DNA of 64,000 bases from positions 1-64,000 of the forward strand of contig LJZR01000006.1 in assembly GCA_001314865.1 (NCBI GenBank). The letters are read 5' to 3'. Below the pieces are notes generated by a model. The model saw nothing but the letters and a program-made list of their open reading frames with translations. It did no database searches and was not told the origin of the DNA. Shown piece after piece: positions 35,645 to 43,897 of the stretch. The number at the start of each line of letters is the position of its first letter. Position 1 is the first letter of the stretch. Source of the stretch: Phormidesmis priestleyi Ana (GTDB taxonomy: Bacteria; Cyanobacteriota; Cyanobacteriia; Phormidesmidales; Phormidesmidaceae). Made by a program: the position numbers and the translations under genes.

Positions 35645-35695
35645 GAAAACCTTAGGACTTGAGATTGCCGTTCAGCATCGCTCAAGCACCTAAGG
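35645..35695 (-). terminator. pstS terminator
   Basis: On the minus strand, CCTTAGGTGCTTGAG pairs with CTCAAGTCCTAAGG around a 17-nt loop and is followed by TTTTCTCC. It lies about 80 bp after the pstS stop codon. Confidence 0.8.
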
Positions 35696-35772
35696 TATGA
35701 GTAGGGTTTTAACTGATCTAACGGGACTGATCTAAGGCGTTAAACGCGCTTGAGATAACACTCCGAAAGATC

Positions 35773-36717
35773 TTATAGAGAGGCTAGCGCGGCTGTGTAT
35801 TCAGCTGAAGAACGAGGAACATAGCCCACAGTTGGGGTAATTTCCTCAGCATTTTCGAGGTAGTACTCTACGAAGGACCTAACTTCAGGGCGGCTAGCCA
35901 TTGCAGCCGTGTTGACATAGATGAAAATAGGACGAGCCAATGGCTTATACTCTTCAATGCTGTCAAACGTAGGAAAGACAGCGACACCGTTAGTGTCTTC
36001 ACTGGAGATACCTACTGACTTAATCTTGTCCTGGTTCTCTAGGTAGTAGGACATCCCAAAGTAGCCCAGTGCGTTTTGATCGCGAGAAACGCCTAAAACC
36101 AGAACATTGTCATCTTCACTGGCTGTGTAGTCAGCGCGGCTAGCCGCCGCTTCACCGTTAATTTCCTCGGTGAAGTAGTCAAAAGTACCCGAGTCAGTTC
36201 CTGGCCCATAGAGATTCAATGGAGCATCGGGGAAACTAGGATCAATTTGATTCCAGCGGGTAATCGTACCCTCGGCAGCAGGCTCCCAAATCTTCATTAG
36301 CTGCTCGGTGCTGAGCTCAGTCGCCCAAGTATTCTCAGGGTGAACCACCACTGTCAGCGCATCAGTAGCGACAGAGAGGCGCGTGTATTCAATGCCATTT
36401 TGCTTACAAAGCTCAATTTCAGAATCTTTAATAGGTCGCGAAGCATTTGAAATGACAGTCTCGCCCGAGCAGAACTTTTTGAAGCCGCCGCCAGTTCCTG
36501 AAACGCCAACGCTGATGTTGACCCCCTGGTTAGTGCCTCTGAATTCTTCAGCCACTGCTTCCGTAATAGGGAAAACGGTACTCGATCCGTCAATCTCAAT
36601 TACGTTGCCGCCTTGGGCGACTGCCACTGCTGAAGAAAGACCGACTGTGGCGGCGATCGCTGCTGCACCTAAGTATGTAAATTTGCTTGTAAAAAATGCT
36701 TTACCGCTCATTGCCAT
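35773..36717 (-). CDS. pstS: Phosphate ABC transporter substrate-binding protein PstS/SphX
   Basis: This is a periplasmic phosphate-binding protein. It has a Sec signal peptide at about 1-34 (TYLGAAAIAATVGLSSAVAVAQG), with no lipobox. The mature domain holds the phosphate-binding loops DGSSTVFPIT (about 43-52) and SVGVSGTGGGFKKFC. Later segments GPGTDSGTFDYFTEEI and ALGYFGMSYYLENQDKI are typical. Length is 314 residues. It has no pstCAB genes next to it, so it may be a stand-alone SphX-like copy. It is preceded by a Pho-box promoter (36761-36824) and followed by a strong terminator. Two nearby Met codons offer alternative starts; an AGGAG lies just before the first. Confidence 0.95.
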   Translation of the reverse strand: MAMSGKAFFTSKFTYLGAAAIAATVGLSSAVAVAQGGNVIEIDGSSTVFPITEAVAEEFRGTNQGVNISVGVSGTGGGFKKFCSGETVISNASRPIKDSEIELCKQNGIEYTRLSVATDALTVVVHPENTWATELSTEQLMKIWEPAAEGTITRWNQIDPSFPDAPLNLYGPGTDSGTFDYFTEEINGEAAASRADYTASEDDNVLVLGVSRDQNALGYFGMSYYLENQDKIKSVGISSEDTNGVAVFPTFDSIEEYKPLARPIFIYVNTAAMASRPEVRSFVEYYLENAEEITPTVGYVPRSSAEYTAALASL

Positions 36718-36760
36718 GGTTTAAAAACTCCTAGAGCTCAATATTTCGGCCAAGCGTTAA

Positions 36761-36824
36761 GTTATAGAGCCAAGTTTAAGAAGGCAGAACTAATTGGTTA
36801 ACTGAGCGTTAATGATTGATTAAC
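36761..36824 (-). promoter_or_regulatory. Pho-box promoter of pstS
   Basis: Read toward pstS, five units of 11 bp follow each other exactly: GTTAATCAATC, ATTAACGCTCA, GTTAACCAATT, AGTTCTGCCTT, CTTAAACTTGG (36824-36770). Immediately after comes TATAAC (36766-36761), a good -10 element, 44 bp before the start codon. This fits the cyanobacterial SphR/PhoB box (8-bp PyTTAAPyPy units with 3-bp spacers) in place of a -35 element. Confidence 0.8.
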
Positions 36825-37045
36825 ATCTGCCAAAGAGCCAGGGTTTCTATCTATAAGCCCACTACCGATCGCACTATCTGCTTCTGTAATAAGCGAAATT
36901 TGTCGCATCCATCGCAAAAAAGGCATGGTTATGGAGTAGGTCATGACGTAAGGGCTCAAATAGGCTGACCCAACAAAAGATTAAGGGCTTTATTTTGTAG
37001 AGTGATACTAATGCTATCACTGACTAAAAAGTCAGGCTTTAGCCA

Positions 37046-37100
37046 CTAGGGTTAACATAAGATTAACGAAGGACTAAGATAGGGTTAACCTAAAGTAAAG
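37046..37100. promoter_or_regulatory. Second Pho-box array, between pstS and CHAD gene
   Basis: Five 11-bp units on the plus strand (CTAGGGTTAAC, ATAAGATTAAC, GAAGGACTAAG, ATAGGGTTAAC, CTAAAGTAAAG) are the reverse complement of Pho units, so they have the same orientation as the pstS box. A TATACT at 37117-37122 lies 16 bp beyond the array on the CHAD side. The array could act on pstS at a distance, on the CHAD gene, or both. The remaining parts of 36718-37227 show no gene. Confidence 0.7.
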
Positions 37101-37227
37101 AATATTAAGAAAAAGGTATACTTAGTCCGTAGGCTTAGACAAATCTAGGTAGCATTCTTGACATCAGTGCGAAGCGAAGTGCAGCGCACATTTTACAGAG
37201 TACGGCACGGCGTACGAACAAAATATT

Positions 37228-38511
37228 ATGACCATTCAGAACCAATCTTTAGTCAAAAATTCGCGGGCTAAAGTATCTACTGTAAAGGTCGAAAAGCCAG
37301 AGCGCATCAGACCCGAACAAGTCGCTAAAGATGAGACTTACTTAGGTGGCTATGCCTATCAAATTGTGGCGCAACAGGCTAAGCAAATAAGTGAGTTGCG
37401 ATCGCAAGTACTTGCCGATCTAGATCCAGAGCCGCTGCACCAAATGCGCATCAGCACCCGCAAGCTGAGAGCTGCTTTGTCACTATTTTCAGATACTTTC
37501 ACCATTGATGCCAAACCCAAAAAAGGGGATATAGGCGATTTTTCTGGCGATTCTGCTGGAAGCGCGCTAGGCAATCTCAAGACGGCTAAAGCGGTTAAAA
37601 AGCTCACGCAGGCATTAGGGCACGTCAGAGACTTAGACGTCATGCAACAATGGTTTGAACAGGCATTGACAACCTATAGTCAAGCGAGTAGCAAAACGAA
37701 TGGCAAAACGAATAGTCAAGCGGGCAAAAACAGTGCAGAACCCACAGAAAAGCCTAAAGAGAATTGCATAGAAAAATCCACAGAAAAAACAGAGAAAAAG
37801 GTTAAAAAATCAGATCAACGCTGCTTTAGCAAGCAGGAGAGAAAGACGCTAAAGGTGCTCCTTAAAAAGCTAAAAAAACAGCGTAAAAAAGCTTTTTCCC
37901 AACTCAAAGAAGACCTAAAAGGGAGCGCTTATAAAAAGCTCGTTAGCCAATTGAAGCAGTGGATAAAGCAGCCTGCTTTTACCATGACTGCCCAAATCCC
38001 GGCTAGCCAAGGCGCCGCCCAAAAAATCGTAACCCCGATTGCAGCCCTGCTTGAGCATCCAGGCTGGCTGGTTGCTGCGCGTACCCCGGACTCAGGGCGG
38101 GCAGTACCGCTTGAAAAAATTACCCTGAATCAACTCAATCGTCAGCTAGCGCAACATGGCGAGCAGCTTCACGACCTCCGCAAGCAGATCAAACAAGTTC
38201 GCTACCAGGCAGAGTTTTTCCGAGGACTTTACGGCATTACCTACGCCGCTCAAGTGAGAGAATTTCGTGATCTGCAAAAGATTTTAGGTGAGTTTCAAGA
38301 CCAGGCCGTGATTAGTCAGTTTTTACAAGAAGCACTCGGTGACGACTGGACAGATCAGCTACCGACACTACATTCAGTCTTTCAAGACTCTCGGCTGAAG
38401 CTATGGCGGCAATGGCAGCCCTATCAGCGGAAGTACCTAAAACTGCGCAGCTCACAACCTAATGCACGACCTAATGCACAAACTCAAGAGCAAGAGCAGG
38501 CGATCGCGTAA
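37228..38511 (+). CDS. CHAD domain protein
   Basis: This 427-residue protein is built of a CHAD (conserved histidine alpha-helical) domain. Conserved blocks are PLHQMRISTRKLRAAL (about 69-84), the RDLDVM segment (about 136), and in the second half LHDLRKQIKQVRYQAEFF (about 315) and LQKILGEFQDQAVI. Between the halves lies a low-complexity Lys/Glu/Asn/Ser insertion (about 155-205), suggesting disorder. CHAD domains bind inorganic polyphosphate through their basic/histidine surface. The neighbouring Pho-box array and divergent pstS fit a phosphate-storage role. No CYTH domain is present. Confidence 0.85.
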   Translation: MTIQNQSLVKNSRAKVSTVKVEKPERIRPEQVAKDETYLGGYAYQIVAQQAKQISELRSQVLADLDPEPLHQMRISTRKLRAALSLFSDTFTIDAKPKKGDIGDFSGDSAGSALGNLKTAKAVKKLTQALGHVRDLDVMQQWFEQALTTYSQASSKTNGKTNSQAGKNSAEPTEKPKENCIEKSTEKTEKKVKKSDQRCFSKQERKTLKVLLKKLKKQRKKAFSQLKEDLKGSAYKKLVSQLKQWIKQPAFTMTAQIPASQGAAQKIVTPIAALLEHPGWLVAARTPDSGRAVPLEKITLNQLNRQLAQHGEQLHDLRKQIKQVRYQAEFFRGLYGITYAAQVREFRDLQKILGEFQDQAVISQFLQEALGDDWTDQLPTLHSVFQDSRLKLWRQWQPYQRKYLKLRSSQPNARPNAQTQEQEQAIA

Positions 38512-38566
38512 GCAAACAGCCCGCAAATCGGCTGAATGAAGTGAGCCAACCCCCTCTAATGCCCCC

Positions 38567-39862
38567 CTAGCTAGGCTCGGATGCTGGCGTTTTGAGCGTA
38601 ATGGCAAACGCTGCGACCACAATCGTCAGCGCGCCTGCCACCCAAAAGGGCATGGAATAGCCAAATGCAGTGACCAGTAACCCTGAGACTGCCGGGCCAA
38701 TGGCGTTAGAAATGCTCAAGTAAGAAGCGTTGAGCCCGAGTGCTTCTCCCTGTTGGCGTTCGCTGCTGCGCGTCGATAAAACAGAATCAATCAGCGGCAT
38801 GGGGAAGGCATTAACCAAACCAAAAAAGCCAAGCAAAATTGAGAAGGCAAAAATGTTGGGCAAAGCGGGCATTAGCATAAATAAAATGCCTCGGGCGATC
38901 AGCGCACCTACTAAAACATTCACCAGGCTAAAGCGTTTACGCAAGGGTTCTAGCGCAAACACCTGCGAGGCAAAGGCCAGAACCCCAAAGGCGACGAAGG
39001 CGATCGCTAAATTTTTCTCATCTTGCCCCAGCACTTTAATAAAAAACGGCTGAAAGGCAAAGGTGAAAATGGTGAACGTAAAACCATTGAGAAACGTCAT
39101 CAGCAAAATTCGCCCAATCACCGGACGACCGAGCGCAGTAAAGAGACTGATAAAGTCAAAGTTTTTCACCGAGCGCTTGCTAGCGGGATTAGTCTCGCTA
39201 TTGTCTGTTTGATCTTGAGGCGTATTTGATCTGCTTGAAGTTTCAGGCAAAAAGAAGAAACACATCAGCGCAGCGATAAGGGCGATCGCCGCAGACACCA
39301 AAAAGCTCATGCCCAGCGAAGATATGCCTGGAATAGGCGGCACCGTTTGGGCCAGATAGCTCAGCGGCGGCCCTGCTACAAAGCCCAACCGAAATAGCCC
39401 ACTGTAAATACCAAAGGCTCTTGTGCGATCTTCTGCCGAAGTAATATCGCTGACAACAGCCTGCGCAATAGAGTTGTTGCCGCCGGTAATGCCGTCTAAT
39501 ATACGAGCACCAAACAACAGAATAGGGAACCATGCGATCGCTGCTACTAAGTTCGCCACCACCGTCCCTAACAGGCTAATCACCAACAACGGCTTGCGGC
39601 CCCATCGGTCAGACATTTGACCTAATATAGGCGTCCCCAAAAACTGCGATAGCGAATAGGCCGTGGTCAATAAACTGGCCTGAAAGTCGCTCAGGCCAAA
39701 ATCTTTGGCATATGGATACAGGACCGGAATGATAATTGTAAAACTCACCGAATTGATAAAGGCAATAGAGGCCACTATCCAAAACTGAAGCGGCAGTCTT
39801 TTCGGCGAAGTTTTTTTATAAGACTTCTTAGGAGAGGAATTAGGTGAAGGATTAGGCGACAT
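38567..39862 (-). CDS. MFS transporter, TCR/Tet-like
   Basis: This 431-residue major facilitator has about 12 membrane segments. Motif A, GQMSDRWGRKPLLVIS (about 80-95), follows the second segment. Motif C-like GIYSGLFRLGFVAGPPL lies in the fifth segment. The central cytoplasmic loop (about 205-235) is polar with RSNTPQDQTDNSETN. The fold resembles tetracycline/multidrug antiporters; the substrate is unknown. The N-terminus is Ser/Pro/Lys-rich (SPNPSPNSSPKKSYKK), partly repetitive. It is convergent with the CHAD gene, 55 bp apart. Confidence 0.88.
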   Translation of the reverse strand: MSPNPSPNSSPKKSYKKTSPKRLPLQFWIVASIAFINSVSFTIIIPVLYPYAKDFGLSDFQASLLTTAYSLSQFLGTPILGQMSDRWGRKPLLVISLLGTVVANLVAAIAWFPILLFGARILDGITGGNNSIAQAVVSDITSAEDRTRAFGIYSGLFRLGFVAGPPLSYLAQTVPPIPGISSLGMSFLVSAAIALIAALMCFFFLPETSSRSNTPQDQTDNSETNPASKRSVKNFDFISLFTALGRPVIGRILLMTFLNGFTFTIFTFAFQPFFIKVLGQDEKNLAIAFVAFGVLAFASQVFALEPLRKRFSLVNVLVGALIARGILFMLMPALPNIFAFSILLGFFGLVNAFPMPLIDSVLSTRSSERQQGEALGLNASYLSISNAIGPAVSGLLVTAFGYSMPFWVAGALTIVVAAFAITLKTPASEPS

Positions 39863-40353
39863 TTAGGAAGGAATCGCGGCAGTAAAAGTCCGCTGTTTTG
39901 TAACAAGAGAATAAAAATGAATAGAGAAAGAAGCAGTTGCCCCTGATGATTGGGCAGGCCAATCGCTGTCACCATAGCAATAATCCATAGCAATCATATG
40001 GTCACGGCCTAATCAGGTTATACAGCGCCTCGCCTAGCGACCTGTCATAACGCCTATCCCTCACGTCGGTTAGGGCATCCAAACATCGGCTGAAAGGTTG
40101 AGTTGAAAGGTTGAGTTGAAAGGTTGAGTTGAAAGGTCGAACTGAGAGTTTGAGCGGAAAGGTTGAGCTAAACATCAGCATAGGAAAACGGCCAAAGTGA
40201 ATAGTCTTGTATCGGTGTCTACCTGCTGTGCTCTGTCTTAGGGAACATTAAAAAATCTGCATTTTTCTCTAGGTTTACATCAGTTCAGTCAACTTATTAG
40301 CGCTATCCTTCAGCTCATTTCAACTATCCTTCAGTCCATTTCAACTATTCGCT
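39863..40353. other. Intergenic region with tandem repeats
   Basis: This 490-bp divergent region between the MFS gene and the DUF389 gene holds a 13-bp repeat (40091-40165). A 20-bp duplication (CTATCCTTCAGCTCATTTCA and CTATCCTTCAGTCCATTTCA) ends just before the DUF389 start. No gene or clear promoter is seen. Confidence 0.65.
40091..40165. repeat. 13-bp tandem repeat
   Basis: TTGAGTTGAAAGG is repeated about four times, the last copies degenerate (TCGAACTGAGAG, TTTGAGCGGAAAGG). Confidence 0.9.
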
Positions 40354-41634
40354 ATGCGTCAGCTTACTATCGTTGTTCCCAAAGGCTATGGCAAACAAAT
40401 CCTAAAAATGGCCGCAGACTGCGATAGCTATAGCCAAGTAATGGCTTCAGTCGAAAATCTTGAACAGCCGCTAGAACAAGTCACCGTACTGTTGCCCAAT
40501 CGCAAAGTGGGCAATTTGCTAGCGGCTGTTGAAGCACAGATGCCTCATGCCGATGTCGCCCTGCCGCCTAGCGCCGTTTTGGCTTTGCATCTTCCCTCTG
40601 AGGAAATTCCGACAGAGATGGGGAGCGTTCAGCCACGCAGCCCGTTGGAAGTTTTTTTGCAGGGTGTACAGAGCATTGGTTCTTGGCCTAGTTTTTTAAC
40701 CTATGCGGCGGTTGCAGGCGTGATCGTTTGGATTGGAATGTACACCAACAGCGTTTTTTTGTTGGTGGCCGCTATGCTGATTGCGCCTTTTGGTGGGCCT
40801 GCAATGAATGTAGCGATCGCCTCTGCAAGAGGTGACCTACACCTACTCAAAAACAGCCTTGCTCGCTACTTTGCGGCCCTGGGCGTGGTGGTTACCGTCA
40901 CTGGGATATTGAGTATGCTCTTTCAGCAAACCATTGCCACTTCACAAATGATCTCGACCAGTGAAGTTTCTTCAACGGCGATTCTACTGCCTTTAGCGGG
41001 TGGCGTCGCAGGCGCATTGCAGTTGGTGCAGTCTGAGCGCAGTAGCCTGGTGTCGGGCACCGCAATTGGCATGCTGGTGGCAGCGGCGTTGGCCCCACCG
41101 GCAGGGCTAATGGGAATGGCGATCGCCATTGGGCAGCCTCAAATGGCCGTCAGTGGGATTTTTCTATTGCTGCTACAGCTAGCGGGCATCAACCTTTCCT
41201 GTTCTATCCTCTTTAGGATATATGCGCTCAAACCTGGCGGAGCCGTTTATGCACGGGGCAAACGCAGCGTATTCCCGATAGCACTCGGGCTGACAACGCT
41301 GGCGATCGCGCTCTTACTCAGTTGGCAGTTTTCAAACGCCCCTAACCTCACCCGCGAAAGTCAGTCACAGCGAGCCGTTGCCGTCATTCAAAAAGTCATT
41401 GATAACGATCCTGCTGTTAGCCTAGTCGAAAGCAATGCCCGATTTACCCGTGCCAACATTGAGGACCAAAACACGCTGCTCAGCACTATTTATGTGCAGC
41501 CCAAAGCAGGGCAAACCCTAGCCGCCGAAGCCACTAGTCGCCGTCTCACGACTCAAATTCAAAACGAACTACTCAACCAAGGCTTCAACGTCACGCCTTT
41601 AATCAACATCACCGTGCTAGAGCCACCCCAGTAG
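40354..41634 (+). CDS. DUF389 family membrane protein
   Basis: This 426-residue protein of the DUF389/TIGR00341 family has a soluble ferredoxin-like N-terminal domain (about 1-85, MRQLTIVVPKGYGKQILKMA ... TVLLPNRKVGNLLAAVE). Several membrane segments follow from about 105 to 330, with the conserved SVFLLVAAMLIAPFGGPAMNVAIA block. A C-terminal soluble part (about 335-426) ends NVTPLINITVLEPPQ. Family function is unknown; location is probably the plasma or thylakoid membrane. The start ATG follows the 20-bp duplication directly. Confidence 0.88.
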   Translation: MRQLTIVVPKGYGKQILKMAADCDSYSQVMASVENLEQPLEQVTVLLPNRKVGNLLAAVEAQMPHADVALPPSAVLALHLPSEEIPTEMGSVQPRSPLEVFLQGVQSIGSWPSFLTYAAVAGVIVWIGMYTNSVFLLVAAMLIAPFGGPAMNVAIASARGDLHLLKNSLARYFAALGVVVTVTGILSMLFQQTIATSQMISTSEVSSTAILLPLAGGVAGALQLVQSERSSLVSGTAIGMLVAAALAPPAGLMGMAIAIGQPQMAVSGIFLLLLQLAGINLSCSILFRIYALKPGGAVYARGKRSVFPIALGLTTLAIALLLSWQFSNAPNLTRESQSQRAVAVIQKVIDNDPAVSLVESNARFTRANIEDQNTLLSTIYVQPKAGQTLAAEATSRRLTTQIQNELLNQGFNVTPLINITVLEPPQ

Positions 41635-41978
41635 CGAAATAGTCGAGTAGCAAAATAGCCATTTGCGTGGTAGCCGTTTGCATGTTTATTCGCTCTTCTA
41701 TTCACATCCGCAAATAGTCGCATCTCGTTAGATAGTCACATCTATTAGATATGGATAAATATGGGCGATGGCGGGCTCGAACCGTCGACATCCTCCTTGT
41801 AAGGGAGGCGCTCTACCAACTGAGCTAATCGCCCGTAAAGCGTCTTAGGTGCGCTCCGGAATTAAAATAATAGCAGAAGAGGTCGCACAGTAAAACCTAA
41901 TTTTTACGCTTTCTAAACAAAACATTTGTATTACTGTGTAAAGCGTACGCATCTTCTTGTTACTCAAGCAATTAACCT
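41635..41978. other. Intergenic region holding tRNA-Val
   Basis: Apart from tRNA-Val (41762-41834) this 344-bp stretch holds duplicated ATAGTC/GTAGC-rich segments after DUF389 (41635-41730) and the upstream region of the DUF2227 gene. Nothing else is recognised. Confidence 0.6.
41762..41834 (-). tRNA. trnV: tRNA-Val (TAC)
   Basis: The reverse complement folds as a cloverleaf: acceptor GGGCGAT/ATCGCCC with discriminator A, D-arm AGCTCAGTTGGTAGAGC, anticodon stem CCTCC/GGAGG with loop CTTACAA (anticodon TAC), T-arm GACGGTTCGAGCCCGCC-like. CCA is not encoded. Confidence 0.97.
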
Positions 41979-42512
41979 ATGCCATCAGGCCGCACTCATG
42001 ACCGAATTACCCTTTGGTGCTTGCCACTAATTATTGCGATCGCAGTCCTATCGACCCGCAGCCCAGCCCTAACCCTGATTATCTGCCTGTCTTACCTGGT
42101 CGGTGGATTCATGCTCGGGCCCGATTTAGACATTCACTCAATTCAGTATCGCCGGTGGGGGCCATTGCGCTGGATTTGGCTGCCCTACCAAAAAGCGCTG
42201 AAGCATCGCTCGCAGCTCTCGCATGGGCCGATTATTGGCACGGCTGTACGGGTGATGTATCTATCGGTATGGATTGCCCTGTTTGCGATTATCACTGTTG
42301 AACTGCTCAACCTAGTATGGGACGCTCAGCTCACCTGGCAGAGTTTACGCACTCCTTTTAAGCACCTATTCCATCAGTACCTGGCGCAATGGCTCGCCAT
42401 TTTATTCGGCCTAGAACTCGGTGCCCTTAGCCATTCTGCTAGCGACATGGTGGGCAGCTACTGGGTTCGCAGAAAGCGCAGTAAAAATACTCGCAAAAAT
42501 CGACGGTCATAG
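41979..42512 (+). CDS. DUF2227 metal-binding membrane protein
   Basis: This 177-residue protein begins MPSGRTHDRITL, the histidine-containing N-terminus of the DUF2227 family. It also carries GPDLDIHSIQYRRWG and HRSQLSHGPIIGT, a set of His/Asp residues likely to bind metal, plus a LSHSASDMVGS block near the C-terminus. Three to four hydrophobic segments (about 12-45, 85-110, 135-160) indicate a membrane location. Homologues are common in cyanobacteria. Function is not known. Confidence 0.85.
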   Translation: MPSGRTHDRITLWCLPLIIAIAVLSTRSPALTLIICLSYLVGGFMLGPDLDIHSIQYRRWGPLRWIWLPYQKALKHRSQLSHGPIIGTAVRVMYLSVWIALFAIITVELLNLVWDAQLTWQSLRTPFKHLFHQYLAQWLAILFGLELGALSHSASDMVGSYWVRRKRSKNTRKNRRS

Positions 42513-42601
42513 GTTATGAGTCATAACAATCAGCGTTAGAAATAATTAGCGTTAGAAATAGCTAGCGATCTTTAGTCGAAGCGACGCTAAAAGAGAAAAT
42601 A

Positions 42602-42617
42602 ACAAAATAGTAATAAA
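42602..42617 (+). promoter_or_regulatory. Duplicated 16-bp upstream element, copy 1
   Basis: ACAAAATAGTAATAAA lies 178 bp before the first lipoprotein gene. The identical 16-mer occurs at 43328-43343, 165 bp before the paralogue. Either it is a shared regulatory site or it is left from the gene duplication. Confidence 0.5.
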
Positions 42618-42795
42618 CCGCCGTAAATACTCTATTTTCAACAGTTTTACCATGTCCCGGCTTCTGTTCTACCTTGACATACAGTAGGGGGAGCGGTAGC
42701 TTTCATTTGGCGATATCAAAATCTTTCAATAAAGGTCGATATCGCCGTATTTCAGTTGAAAATCACCTTTTTTAGCAACCTTAAGGAACATAAAA

Positions 42796-43146
42796 ATGAA
42801 AGTTAAGTACTTTGCAGCCCTAGCTGCGGCCTCTGTTTTTGGAATGACTGCGCTCACGAGCTGCGGCCCTGCGGCAGATGTTTCTGTTCCGACAACAGAA
42901 GATGTTGAAGGCGCGGCTGATGCAACTAAAGATGCCGTTGGCGGTGCAGCCGATGCAACTAAAGACGCGGTTGGTGGTGCCGTTGATGCCACAACCGACG
43001 CGGTTGGTGGCGCGGCTGATGCCACAACCGACGCGGTTGGTGGCGCTGTAGACGCTGCTAAAGACGCTGTTGACCCTTGCGCAGCAGTTGACCCTTGCGC
43101 AGCGGCTGACCCTTGTGCGGCTGACCCTTGCGCAGCAGCTGAATAA
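42796..43146 (+). CDS. Small repetitive lipoprotein
   Basis: This 116-residue protein has a clear lipoprotein signal peptide (MKVKYFAALAAASVFGMTA) and lipobox LTSC with Cys23. The mature part consists of an 11-residue repeat (DAVGGAADATK/T) in four to five copies, then four DPCAA units, ending in AAE. Lipid anchoring to a membrane is expected; the mature chain is acidic and probably extended or helical. The signal peptide and the DPCA ending are shared with the gene at 43509-43706. I do not recognise a function. AAGGA lies upstream of the ATG. Confidence 0.75.
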   Translation: MKVKYFAALAAASVFGMTALTSCGPAADVSVPTTEDVEGAADATKDAVGGAADATKDAVGGAVDATTDAVGGAADATTDAVGGAVDAAKDAVDPCAAVDPCAAADPCAADPCAAAE

Positions 43147-43154
43147 TCTATTGT

Positions 43155-43200
43155 TAGATCTACTAGCGGATTAGATTTGCTAGTAGATCTAGGCTTTTCC
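43155..43200 (+). terminator. Terminator of first lipoprotein gene
   Basis: A perfect 13-bp stem (TAGATCTACTAGC at 43155-43167 with GCTAGTAGATCTA at 43179-43191) is followed by GGCTTTTCC. Confidence 0.7.
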
Positions 43201-43327
43201 TATAGGGATACAACAATTGTTCAATCAGCAGTGGCAGTGGTAACGGTATTTTTGTTGAATAGCCATCTGCTTGTCTGTAGCGTGTTAGAGCAGTTTTTTG
43301 TATCTCAAAAGGGAGAATATTAAAATG

Positions 43328-43343
43328 ACAAAATAGTAATAAA
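43328..43343 (+). promoter_or_regulatory. Duplicated 16-bp upstream element, copy 2
   Basis: This is an exact copy of the 16-mer at 42602-42617, at a similar distance from the paralogous start codon. Confidence 0.5.
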
Positions 43344-43508
43344 GCCCACTATCCTTATTTGCTACGGCTTTTGAATATTCTTGTTCTTTAGGCCTATTGA
43401 CAGGCCTATTCACACCGCCTAAATTTGATTTATCGATAGTGAAACATTATCGCTATCGCACGAATCCATTCATTTCATTTTAGCCAAGCAATTATTAAGG
43501 AGTACAAG

Positions 43509-43706
43509 ATGAAAGTTAAGTATTTAGCCGCTCTAGCTGCCGCTTCTGTTTTTGGTGTTGCTGGTCTCACCAGCTGTGGTCCTGCAGCAACAGATGCTGA
43601 GCCTGAAGCCACTGAAGATGTTGCACCTGCTGAAGATGCAACTGCTCCCGAAGCAGCTGATCCCTGTGCAACTCCTGAAGCAGCTGAGCCTTGCGCAGCT
43701 GAATAA
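43509..43706 (+). CDS. Small lipoprotein, paralogue of 42796-43146
   Basis: This 65-residue protein has a signal peptide nearly identical to that of the preceding paralogue (MKVKYLAALAAASVFGVAG, lipobox LTSC with Cys23). The mature part is short, acidic and Ala/Pro/Glu-rich (EATEDVAPAEDATAPEAA), ending in DPCATPEAAEPCAAE. AAGGAG lies upstream of the ATG. It ends before a strong terminator. The gene pair arose by tandem duplication, with loss or gain of the DAVGGAADAT repeat. Function unknown. Confidence 0.75.
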   Translation: MKVKYLAALAAASVFGVAGLTSCGPAATDAEPEATEDVAPAEDATAPEAADPCATPEAAEPCAAE

Positions 43707-43784
43707 ATCGAACACAACAAAGAACACAATAAAGCGATTAACAATTATTTGTTAATTGCTTAAGTTCAAAATCATTTAGAACTC

Positions 43785-43820
43785 AAAAAGAGATCCTCAG
43801 TATGTTGAGGATCTCTTTTT
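43785..43820. terminator. Bidirectional terminator
   Basis: A perfect 15-bp stem (AAAAAGAGATCCTCA with TGAGGATCTCTTTTT) around a 6-nt loop serves the plus-strand lipoprotein gene and, by symmetry, the convergent SagB-type gene. Confidence 0.9.
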
Positions 43821-43897
43821 GATTGAGCGCGTTTTAGACAAAAGAAGCCCGCAAAAAGCATATAAAAGCAATTGCAGAATCTCTACTTATCACAGTT

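Larger units (their letters stand above)
43147..43508. other. Region between the two lipoprotein genes
   Basis: These 362 bp hold the terminator of the first gene (43155-43200), the second copy of the 16-bp element and the promoter region of the second gene. No further gene is seen. Confidence 0.65.

Noticed and set aside
42796-43706. Small lipoproteins as RiPP precursors for the adjacent SagB-type enzyme
   Set aside because: They carry a normal lipoprotein signal and lipobox, face the enzyme convergently with a shared terminator, and no other maturation genes exist.
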